Shown here: one piece after another, positions 15,714-22,813 of the stretch
Numbering within the stretch: position 1 is the first letter of the stretch
Layout: each line of letters starts with the position of its first letter
Assembly (NCBI GenBank): GCA_001701165.1
Contig: DAAP01000063.1
Location: 1-22,813 of the forward strand
DNA length: 22,813 bases
Source of the DNA: Bacteroidales bacterium H4
Lineage (GTDB): Bacteria > Bacteroidota > Bacteroidia > Bacteroidales > Muribaculaceae
Direction: 5' to 3'
Notes under the pieces: generated by a model
The model's input: the letters and a program-made list of their open reading frames with translations, nothing else
Databases searched by the model: none
Told to the model about the DNA's origin: nothing
Position numbers and translations under genes: made by a program

Positions 15714-15727
15714 TAGTCTATAGACTA
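15714..15727. promoter_or_regulatory. 14-bp perfect palindrome upstream of fabH, candidate operator
   Basis: TAGTCTATAGACTA at 15714-15727 is a perfect 14-bp palindrome ending 33 bases before the fabH start. The symmetry fits a site for a dimeric regulator of fatty-acid synthesis. No regulator is identified, and no TAnnTTTG promoter is evident next to it. Confidence 0.4.
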
Positions 15728-15760
15728 AACACAAGCCACACATTCTATTACAACACACCT

Positions 15761-16750
15761 ATGTTCAACGCACGCATTTCAGCCCTGGCATCATACGTCC
15801 CTGACGACATCCTCGACAACGACATGCTGTCCAAGATGGTCGACACAAACGACGAATGGATTACCACACGTGTAGGCATCAAAGAGCGCCGCATACTCCA
15901 CAAAGACGGTGCAGGATCATCGTATATGGGCATCAAGGCCGTCAATAAGCTCCTGGCCGAGAACCCCTCAGCCAAGGCCGAAGATATCGACCTGCTCATC
16001 TGCGCCACCTCCAACCCCGACTACCGCTTTCCGTCGACAGCGTCCATCATTGCATACCACACCGGGCTTACAGGCGCATACGCCTACGACATCCAAGCCG
16101 CATGCGCCGGATTTATCGTGGCATTGCAAGACGCCACAGCATATATACGCTCCGGCATATACAAGAACGTACTGGTAGTCTGCACCGAAAAAATGTCCTC
16201 AATGATAGACTACACCGACCGCTCGACCTGCGCGCTCTTCGGCGATGGCGCAGCAGCCGCACTTGTACAGCCCACCGACCAACCCGATACAGGCGTCATT
16301 GACGGTCTATTCCACGTGGACGGCAGCGGCCTCGAGCACCTCGTGATGCTTGGCGGCGGCTCGGCGCACCCCACCACCCAGGAGACACTGGATAAGAAAT
16401 GGCACTTCCTGCTTCAAGACGGACGCCATGTATACAAAAACGCCGTAACCGACATGCTTACCTCCACCCAGGACATTATGAAGCGCAACAAACTCGGCGT
16501 GAACGACATCGACTACATCGTACCGCACCAGGCCAATCTTCGCATCATCGAAGCCGTAGCCCAACGTGCCGGCATACCCATGGACAAGGTGTTGGTCAAC
16601 ATCCAATACCGCGGTAACACCTCCGCCGCTTCCATACCCATCTGTTTGGACGAATACAAGCACACTCTCAAGAAAGGAGACAAAATCATCCTGACAGCCT
16701 TCGGCGCCGGGTTCACCTGGGGTGCGATGTATATCGTTTGGGACATGTAA
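15761..16750 (+). CDS. fabH: Beta-ketoacyl-ACP synthase III
   Basis: FabH starts fatty-acid synthesis by condensing an acyl-CoA primer with malonyl-ACP. The 329-residue length is normal. The Cys-His-Asn triad is visible: C115 in DIQAACAGF, H256 in DYIVPHQANLR and N286 in YRGNTSAASIP. The glycine-rich LTAFGAGFTWGA near the C-terminus is also typical. In Bacteroidota the preferred primers are often branched, but I cannot judge that here. The gene follows yceD-rpmF without the plsX that separates them in E. coli. The start at 15761 gives the standard N-terminus (MFNARISALASYVPDDIL). Confidence 0.96.
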   Translation: MFNARISALASYVPDDILDNDMLSKMVDTNDEWITTRVGIKERRILHKDGAGSSYMGIKAVNKLLAENPSAKAEDIDLLICATSNPDYRFPSTASIIAYHTGLTGAYAYDIQAACAGFIVALQDATAYIRSGIYKNVLVVCTEKMSSMIDYTDRSTCALFGDGAAAALVQPTDQPDTGVIDGLFHVDGSGLEHLVMLGGGSAHPTTQETLDKKWHFLLQDGRHVYKNAVTDMLTSTQDIMKRNKLGVNDIDYIVPHQANLRIIEAVAQRAGIPMDKVLVNIQYRGNTSAASIPICLDEYKHTLKKGDKIILTAFGAGFTWGAMYIVWDM

Positions 16751-16824
16751 CACTCGGCAGCGCGGCACTCCGTTCCGCACGCCCACGCACGGCACGCGGA
16801 GCGATTTACGCCACGCAGCCAAAG

Positions 16825-16855
16825 CATTGATAGCACCTTCGCGGTGCTATCAATG
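16825..16855 (+). terminator. Terminator after fabH
   Basis: A perfect 13-bp stem (16825-16837 with 16843-16855) closes a 5-nt loop, and TTATATATA follows. It lies 75 bases after the fabH stop and 64 before the era start. It probably ends or reduces transcription from fabH. Confidence 0.7.
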
Positions 16856-16918
16856 TTATATATACAATCACGGGACTCGCGCCCTGACACATACGCCATA
16901 CCGTCAAAGCCAAAAGTT

Positions 16919-17809
16919 ATGGAACATAAGCACAAATCCGGGTTTGTAAACATTGTCGGCAACCCCAACGTCGGCAAATCGACACTCATGAACGACCTTG
17001 TAGGCGAACGAATATCCATCATCACCTCCAAGGCTCAGACCACGCGTCATCGTATCATGGGCATCGTCAATGCCCCCGAGTACCAAATTGTATTCTCGGA
17101 CACCCCCGGCGTGCTCAAACCCAAGTACAAGCTACAGGAGTCCATGCTTGAGTTCAGCGAAGGCGCACTCACCGATGCAGACATACTGCTCTACGTCACC
17201 GATGTAATCGAAGACCCGACAAAAAACGCCGACTTCGTGGCACGTGTAGCCGCTGAAGACATTCCCGTACTGCTGGTCATCAACAAGATAGACCTTCTGC
17301 AAAGCCAAGACCGCCTCAACGAGATATACGACCGTTGGCACCGGACACTGCCCAAGGCCGAGATATTTCCCACATCCGCTAAAGAGCACTTCAACGTCAC
17401 CAACCTGATGAAGCGCATAGTCGAACTGCTGCCCGAAGGCGAGCCATATTTCGGCAAAGACGCCCTTACGGACAAGCCGGCACGCTTCTTCGTCACCGAA
17501 ATCATTCGCGAAAAAATCCTGCTGGACTACGACAAAGAAATACCCTACAGCGCCGAAGTCATCGTCGAAAAATTTGACGAGAAAGGCACATCGATACACA
17601 TCATGGCCGTGGTATATGTCGAACGCGACAGCCAAAAAGGTATCATCATAGGCCGCGGCGGAGCAATGCTCAAAAAAGTCGGCACACAAGCACGCAAAGA
17701 CATCGAAGCATTCTTCGGCAAACGCGTGTTCCTCGAGATATTTGTCAAAGTAGAACCCAATTGGCGCAACCGCGAAAACAAGCTGCGCCAATTCGGATAT
17801 ATCGAATGA
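16919..17809 (+). CDS. era: GTPase Era
   Basis: Era is a GTPase that binds the 3' end of 16S rRNA and checks assembly of the small ribosomal subunit. The 296-residue product has the G1 loop GNPNVGKST (14-22), DTPG (61-64) and NKID (122-125). A C-terminal KH domain carries GIIIGRGG (241-248) as its RNA-binding GxxG loop. The frame is open back to 16844, but that part lies within the terminator and has no family sequence. MEHKHKSGFVNIVG from ATG 16919 is the expected N-terminus. It is followed after 49 nt by der, another ribosome assembly GTPase, so the pair is probably co-transcribed. Confidence 0.96.
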   Translation: MEHKHKSGFVNIVGNPNVGKSTLMNDLVGERISIITSKAQTTRHRIMGIVNAPEYQIVFSDTPGVLKPKYKLQESMLEFSEGALTDADILLYVTDVIEDPTKNADFVARVAAEDIPVLLVINKIDLLQSQDRLNEIYDRWHRTLPKAEIFPTSAKEHFNVTNLMKRIVELLPEGEPYFGKDALTDKPARFFVTEIIREKILLDYDKEIPYSAEVIVEKFDEKGTSIHIMAVVYVERDSQKGIIIGRGGAMLKKVGTQARKDIEAFFGKRVFLEIFVKVEPNWRNRENKLRQFGYIE

Positions 17810-17858
17810 CCGCACCGAGATAATCTAACATCACCCACGACCAAACCAATACACCATT

Positions 17859-19178
17859 ATGGGAAAACTCGTAGCCATCGTCGGACGTCCTAATGTAGGC
17901 AAGTCGACGCTCTTCAACCGCCTTACCCAAACACGCACGGCCATCACCGACCCCACAGCCGGGACCACGCGCGACCGACAATACGGCAAAGTCGACTGGA
18001 ACGGCATTGAATTCTCCATAGTAGACACCGGAGGATGGGTAGTCAATAGCGAAGACATATTCGAGAGCGAAATCAACAAACAAGTCGAATTGGCCATCGA
18101 ACAGGCCGATGTCATTCTCTTCGTGGTTGACTCGATGAACGGCGTCACCGACCTCGACGACCACGTCGCAGCCATCCTTCGTCGCAGCCGCAAACCGGTG
18201 ATTCTGGTAGCCAACAAGGTGGATTCCAACGAATGGCAGTACAACGTACCCGAATTCTATTCCCTCGGACTTGGCGACCCCTACGGCATCAGCGCCGTCA
18301 ACGGCTACGGCACGGGCGACCTGCTTGACCAAGTGGTGGCCAAACTTCCCGAGCAAAATGACGAAGACACCGAAGCCCTGGCCGACATCCCCAAATTTGC
18401 CATCGTTGGGCGTCCTAACGCCGGCAAATCCTCGCTCATCAATGCCTTTATCGGCGAAGACCGACATATCGTCACCGATATAGCCGGGACGACACGCGAC
18501 TCCATATATACGCGCTATGACAAATTCGGATTTGACTTCTACCTTGTAGACACAGCCGGTATACGCAAGAAAAACAAAGTCAACGAAGACATCGAATACT
18601 ACTCGGTCATCCGAAGCATACGCGCCATCGAAGCCTCGGACGTCTGCATCCTCATGATTGACGCCACACGCGGTATCGAGGCTCAGGACGCAAACATCTT
18701 CTCACTGATACAGCGCAACCGCAAAGGGCTTGTAGTCGTAGTCAATAAATGGGATTTGGTGCAAGACAAAAGTCAAGCGGCCATCGCGCACTTCGAAGCA
18801 GCCATCCGCGACCGCTTCGCACCGTTCACCGACTTTCCCATCATCTTTGGCTCGGCACTGACCAAGCAACGCATTTTCAAAGTCATCGAGACTGCCGTGG
18901 ACGTCTACAAAAACCGCAAACGCACCGTGCCCACCTCGCAGCTCAACACCTACATGCTCGAAGCCATCGCCGCATATCCGCCACCCTCCAACAAGGGCAA
19001 ATTTGTTAAAATCAAATACATCACCCAGTTGCGCGAAGCCATCATCCCGACATTCATATTCTTCTGCAACCTGCCACAATGGGTTAAAGAACCATACCGC
19101 CGATACTTGGAAAACAAAATCCGCGAACGCTGGGAATTTCACGGTACGCCCATAGCCATATTCATGCGCGAAAAATAG
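17859..19178 (+). CDS. der: Ribosome assembly GTPase Der (EngA)
   Basis: Der has two GTPase domains in tandem and acts in 50S subunit assembly. The 439-residue product shows the first G1 loop GRPNVGKST (9-17) with NKVD (119-122), and the second G1 loop GRPNAGKSS (184-192) with NKWD (296-299). A KH-like domain follows from about residue 355 to the end. Both domains contain DT(A/G)G switch sequences (DTGGW, DTAGI). Length and order are exactly those of the family. It follows era by 49 nt. No other gene lies between it and asd. Confidence 0.97.
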   Translation: MGKLVAIVGRPNVGKSTLFNRLTQTRTAITDPTAGTTRDRQYGKVDWNGIEFSIVDTGGWVVNSEDIFESEINKQVELAIEQADVILFVVDSMNGVTDLDDHVAAILRRSRKPVILVANKVDSNEWQYNVPEFYSLGLGDPYGISAVNGYGTGDLLDQVVAKLPEQNDEDTEALADIPKFAIVGRPNAGKSSLINAFIGEDRHIVTDIAGTTRDSIYTRYDKFGFDFYLVDTAGIRKKNKVNEDIEYYSVIRSIRAIEASDVCILMIDATRGIEAQDANIFSLIQRNRKGLVVVVNKWDLVQDKSQAAIAHFEAAIRDRFAPFTDFPIIFGSALTKQRIFKVIETAVDVYKNRKRTVPTSQLNTYMLEAIAAYPPPSNKGKFVKIKYITQLREAIIPTFIFFCNLPQWVKEPYRRYLENKIRERWEFHGTPIAIFMREK

Positions 19179-19319
19179 AGCTATACACAGCCGCGTCAGC
19201 CACCCGGAGCGACAACCCGAAGTCAACACGCACGAGCTACCGCCTTATCCGGAGGGCGATGCACAAGATTACACGGCTCATTCGAAAAGCAAATTCCCAT
19301 GAAATTGCTCTAAAAATTG

Positions 19320-19327
19320 TAACTTTG
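19320..19327 (+). promoter_or_regulatory. Probable -7 element of the asd promoter
   Basis: TAACTTTG at 19320-19327 is an exact TAnnTTTG match 68 bases before the asd ATG. The expected -33 position (about 19297) has no TTTG, so only half the promoter is clear. Confidence 0.6.
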
Positions 19328-19394
19328 TACTATATTTACGCCGCAAGGCGGTAGAATATCGTTGCACACCCATTTTATACAGACAAAGACATCA

Positions 19395-20414
19395 ATGAAA
19401 GTAGCTATTGTCGGCGCCAGCGGCGCTGTAGGGCAGGAGTTCCTGCGTGTTCTCGACCAGCAGAAATTTCCCATAGAGGAATTGAAGCTTTTTGGCTCGA
19501 CGCGTAGCGCCGGCAGTTCTATTGTTTTCCGCGGCAAAAGCCACACCATACAGTTACTCAGGGACGAACCTGAAGATTTTGCCGGCATAGACGTAGCTTT
19601 TGTCAGTGCCGGAGCCGGAGTCTCTCGTCAGTATGCCGAGACCATCACCGCACGCGGCGCGCTGATGATTGACAATTCGAGCGCCTTCCGTATGGACGCT
19701 GATGTCCCCTTAGTCGTTCCCGAAGTCAACGGCGCCGATGCCTTAGACACACCGCGCAATATCATCGCCAACCCTAATTGCACAACCATACAAATGGTGG
19801 TGGCCCTCAACCCCATCAATGCACTATCACCCATCGAGTCGGTACACGTCTCCACCTATCAAGCAGCCAGCGGTGCCGGAGCCTCGGCCATGGCCGAGCT
19901 CGAGCGCCAACACCGCCAGATAGCCGATGGCGAAGAACCCACCGTCGAAAAATTTGCCTATCAATTGGCCGACAACGTCATCCCCCACATCGACGTATTC
20001 ACCGACAACGGATACACACGCGAGGAAATGAAAATGCACCTTGAGACCAAGAAAATAATGCACGCCCCCGACCTGCAAGTCAGCGCTACCTGCGTGCGCG
20101 TTCCGGTGATGCGTGCTCACTCCGAAGCAATATGGGTGCAGACACAGCGCGCCATCTCGGTCGAAGAGGCACGCACGGCCTTTGCCAACGCTCCGGGAGT
20201 CTCTTTGATGGACAATCCGGCAGCTCTCGAATACCCAATGCCGTTGCATTTGGCCGGCACCGATGACGTATACGTAGGCCGCATACGCCAAGACCTCGCC
20301 AACAAACGCGGGCTGTCCTTCTGGTGCGTAGCCGACCAAATCAAGAAAGGAGCGGCGCTCAACGCCATCCAGATTGCGCAGTACCTTATGGTACACAACC
20401 GTTTGCCACGCTAA
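19395..20414 (+). CDS. asd: Aspartate-semialdehyde dehydrogenase
   Basis: Asd reduces aspartyl-4-phosphate to aspartate 4-semialdehyde with NADPH. This is the branch point to lysine/diaminopimelate (cell wall), methionine and threonine. The 339-residue product has the nucleotide-binding GASGAVG (7-13), the catalytic C129 in NPNCTTIQ and the catalytic H242 in VPVMRAHSEA. The frame is open back to a TTG at 19362. The ATG at 19395 gives the standard MKVAIVGASG start and lies after a promoter -7 element. It appears monocistronic or first of a pair with the antiporter, 106 nt downstream. Confidence 0.96.
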   Translation: MKVAIVGASGAVGQEFLRVLDQQKFPIEELKLFGSTRSAGSSIVFRGKSHTIQLLRDEPEDFAGIDVAFVSAGAGVSRQYAETITARGALMIDNSSAFRMDADVPLVVPEVNGADALDTPRNIIANPNCTTIQMVVALNPINALSPIESVHVSTYQAASGAGASAMAELERQHRQIADGEEPTVEKFAYQLADNVIPHIDVFTDNGYTREEMKMHLETKKIMHAPDLQVSATCVRVPVMRAHSEAIWVQTQRAISVEEARTAFANAPGVSLMDNPAALEYPMPLHLAGTDDVYVGRIRQDLANKRGLSFWCVADQIKKGAALNAIQIAQYLMVHNRLPR

Positions 20415-20520
20415 GGCAAACAGCACACCGGACACAGCCCTAACGCAAAATACAGCGTCGGCACATCGCACCGACAACAAACTTTCATAAAAAAACAGCA
20501 TCACTATCTGACCGACAAAT

Positions 20521-22665
20521 ATGCCTCCCCACCTTGCGCTGCTTGACGTGTCCCCCATGGTGACACAGCCCGTGCCGATATTCTTCATCGTTCTGGTGAT
20601 AATATTGACAGCGCCGCTTTTGCTCAACAAGCTCAAGATTCCGCACATCATAGGCATGATTGTCGCCGGTGTCGTTATCGGTCCGCACGGTCTCAACGTG
20701 CTTGCCGCAGACGAATCCTTCTCCATCTTCGGACAGGTCGGACTCCTATACCTCATGTTCCTGGCCGGCCTCGAAATCGACATGTTCCATCTGCGGCTCA
20801 ACCTGCGGCGAGGCCTGTTTTTCGGCATAATGACACTGCTGATACCGTTAGGTCTGGGCGTAGTCACCAGCTACTACATACTCGGCCTCGACTTGCTCAC
20901 GAGCATGCTCTTGGGCGCCATGTACGCATCGCACACGCTTATCTCCTACCCTGTAGCGGCACGTCTGGGCATCACCAAGGCTCCGGCAGTAATCATTGCC
21001 GTCGTAGGCACAATCATAGCCGTCGTAGGCGCGTTGCTCGTTATTGCAGGCACCGTCAGCGTGGCACGCAGCGGCGAATTCAGCTGGGCGGAAATGCTTG
21101 CCCTGCTCGGACGCATAGCCCTATACTGCCTGTGCGTTCTATACGCCTATCCGCGCATCACCCGATACTTTTTCAAACGCCACGCCGACAAGGTCTTACA
21201 ATACGTTTTTGTAATGGCCATGGTATTCCTGTCGGCATGGCTGGCACAGCTTATAGGTCTTGAGGCCATCCTCGGCGCATTCTTTGCCGGGTTGGTGCTC
21301 AACCGCTACATTCCGGCAGCATCGCCGCTGATGGGCAGTATCGAATTTGTGGGCAACGCGCTATTCATCCCCTATTTTCTGATAAGCGTTGGCATGATGA
21401 TCAATCTCAACGTTGTGTTCGAGCAAAACACGCTCATCATAGCCTCGCTGATGATAGCCGTTGCTCTGGTGTCCAAATGGCTTCCGGCATACCTGTGCCA
21501 AAAGCTCTCGAGCCTTGACAAGCATAGCCTCGGCGTCATATACGGCCTCACATCGGCGCACACCGCTGTGGCATTGGCCGTGGTTGCGCTGGGCAACACC
21601 CTGGGGATGCTGGACGTACGCATACTCAACAGCACGGTACTTGTCATCCTCGTCACCTGCGCCGTGGCGCCCATAGTCACAGCCTTCTCTGCACCGCGAC
21701 TGCGAATATCAATGCTCAAAAAAGAAGAAGAAACCGGAGTCGAGAGTACATCCACAGGCCGCCGTATGCGGCTCAACAACACGCTCATAGCAGTACCAAA
21801 CCCACAATTGGCCACAGCTCTGGTAGACATGGCTATGCTGATGCGCAACGATCGCGGCAAGCACAATTTCTACGCCCTGCACGTGCGCAACGACAACAAT
21901 CCGGCCGCACGCGTCCTGTCGCAAAAAACACTTAAGGTGGCACGACATACGGCCGCAGCAGCTTCAGTAACGCTCGAGGCTATCGACCGCTACGATCTAA
22001 ACACCGTCACAGGCGTACTCAACACCATCGAGGAAAGAGACATTACCGAGATTATACTTGGCTTGCACCGCCGCAGCGCCGTACTGGATAGCATATACGG
22101 GAATAAGGTGGATACCCTGCTACGATCGACCAACCGCATGGTCATCATCACCCGCATGTATATCCCGGTATACACCGTCACGCGCATAATCGTGTACGCG
22201 CCACCACGCGCGCAGTACGAAACCGGATTCAGTCGCTGGGTGCGTGCCGTGGCTCGTTTGACACGCCAGATAGGATGCCGCGCCATATTCTGCTGCCCGG
22301 ACGAGATACAGCCACATATACGTGGCGTGATTTATCAAGAGAACTATGGTATACGCTGCGAGTTCCGCCAAGCCGAGGACTGGGATGATTTCATCCTGAT
22401 TTCAGGCAAAATCCTGGATGACGACCTGCTGATAGTAATCGGGGCTCGAGTCAACTCGGTGTCCTACAACCAGGACATTGCCGGGATGCCGACATTCCTG
22501 CAACGCAGTTTTGCCACAACAAACATCGCGGTAATCTACCCCGAACAATTCGGGACGGCCGTTCCGTCTACAACATTCGTCGATCCCATGGCCAGCGACA
22601 TCACCACTGCCCCCTCTCCATTGTGGCGTCGTCTGCGTGCGCTTCTTCATCCACGCCGAACTTAG
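20521..22665 (+). CDS. CPA2-family cation/proton antiporter with C-terminal Usp-like region
   Basis: The 714-residue protein has about twelve membrane segments in residues 18-395, with the CPA2 (KefB/NapA-like) features KLKIPHIIGMIVAGVVIGPHGLNVL and FLAGLEIDM. EAILGAFFAGLVLNR, in a later helix, is also typical. It exchanges Na+ or K+ for H+ across the inner membrane. Residues about 400-714 are cytosolic and resemble two universal-stress-protein-like domains (for example NNTLIAVPNPQLATALVDMAM). No TrkA-N domain with the usual GxGxxG is seen. This tail may sense nucleotides, which is inference. Two starts are possible: ATG 20521 and ATG 20557 (12 residues shorter, MVTQPVPIFF). I keep the first without strong support. 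Confidence 0.88.
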   Translation: MPPHLALLDVSPMVTQPVPIFFIVLVIILTAPLLLNKLKIPHIIGMIVAGVVIGPHGLNVLAADESFSIFGQVGLLYLMFLAGLEIDMFHLRLNLRRGLFFGIMTLLIPLGLGVVTSYYILGLDLLTSMLLGAMYASHTLISYPVAARLGITKAPAVIIAVVGTIIAVVGALLVIAGTVSVARSGEFSWAEMLALLGRIALYCLCVLYAYPRITRYFFKRHADKVLQYVFVMAMVFLSAWLAQLIGLEAILGAFFAGLVLNRYIPAASPLMGSIEFVGNALFIPYFLISVGMMINLNVVFEQNTLIIASLMIAVALVSKWLPAYLCQKLSSLDKHSLGVIYGLTSAHTAVALAVVALGNTLGMLDVRILNSTVLVILVTCAVAPIVTAFSAPRLRISMLKKEEETGVESTSTGRRMRLNNTLIAVPNPQLATALVDMAMLMRNDRGKHNFYALHVRNDNNPAARVLSQKTLKVARHTAAAASVTLEAIDRYDLNTVTGVLNTIEERDITEIILGLHRRSAVLDSIYGNKVDTLLRSTNRMVIITRMYIPVYTVTRIIVYAPPRAQYETGFSRWVRAVARLTRQIGCRAIFCCPDEIQPHIRGVIYQENYGIRCEFRQAEDWDDFILISGKILDDDLLIVIGARVNSVSYNQDIAGMPTFLQRSFATTNIAVIYPEQFGTAVPSTTFVDPMASDITTAPSPLWRRLRALLHPRRT

Positions 22666-22813
22666 CACGGCGCTCCCCAAATGAGGTGCCACTCCGGCAA
22701 CAACGGCAAAGCGAGCCTTTTTATTTAGACAAAACAGCACAAAAGCGGGGTAAGGTCTCGGCCCACCCCACTTGTACATTATTGTCAAATATCCTCCTGA
22801 CTTTATCATTGGG
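22666..22813. other. Non-coding end of the window
   Basis: After the antiporter stop there is a T-run (about 22716-22728) preceded only by weak pairing. An imperfect 9-position stem pairs 22743-22751 with 22765-22773 with one mismatch. Either may be the antiporter terminator. The last bases hold nothing I can assign. Confidence 0.4.

Noticed and set aside
22402..22809. A minus-strand frame at the right edge suggesting a convergent gene
   Set aside because: Most of it lies antisense to the antiporter and the rest is low-information sequence. No homology is recognised.

Overview
This window is a gene-dense stretch of a Bacteroidota chromosome, most likely order Bacteroidales. Three things point there: repeated promoters with the TAnnTTTG -7 element and a TTTG/TTGG -33 element typical of this phylum, the near absence of Shine-Dalgarno sequences, and Bacteroidales-type families (a DUF3256-like secreted protein, a CPA2 antiporter with a long cytosolic tail, a small beta-barrel ending in YRF). 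The GC-rich codon use would fit a gut Muribaculaceae-like genome, but the family assignment is inference. All confident genes lie on the + strand. I see no tRNA, rRNA, CRISPR array, insertion sequence, phage gene or toxin system.

Layout. Bases 1-85 hold the terminator of a gene outside the window. A consensus promoter then precedes a PpiD/SurA-type periplasmic folding factor (265-2484). After a 13-bp hairpin comes a close-packed group: a DEAD-box RNA helicase with a DbpA-type RNA-binding domain, a secreted DUF3256-like protein, both subunits of exodeoxyribonuclease VII (xseA, xseB), a YbaK/EbsC-type Cys-tRNA deacylase and chorismate synthase (aroC). Several of these genes overlap or nearly touch. 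A small outer-membrane beta-barrel follows with its own promoter and a clear terminator.

Bases of about 9290-10640 are visibly richer in A+T and hold one lipoprotein of unknown function, a perfect consensus promoter, several hairpins and a doubtful minus-strand ORF. This is the only accessory-looking part of the window.

The rest is again housekeeping: a YfgM-like TPR membrane protein, a MATE transporter, a second DEAD-box helicase (RhlE-like), the yceD-rpmF-fabH-era-der cluster, aspartate-semialdehyde dehydrogenase (asd) and a CPA2 cation/proton antiporter.

How the genes fit together. Many serve translation and ribosome assembly (two DEAD helicases, YceD, L32, Era, Der, the tRNA editing enzyme). 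Others serve envelope biogenesis (PpiD, YfgM-like, FabH, the beta-barrel), DNA repair (Exo VII) and amino-acid synthesis (aroC, asd). I found no convincing evidence of a new biological system. The points most worth following are the AT-rich islet, an 18-nt promoter module shared by two operons, a 14-bp palindrome before fabH, and a 14-nt tandem repeat running into the start of the DUF3256-like gene.
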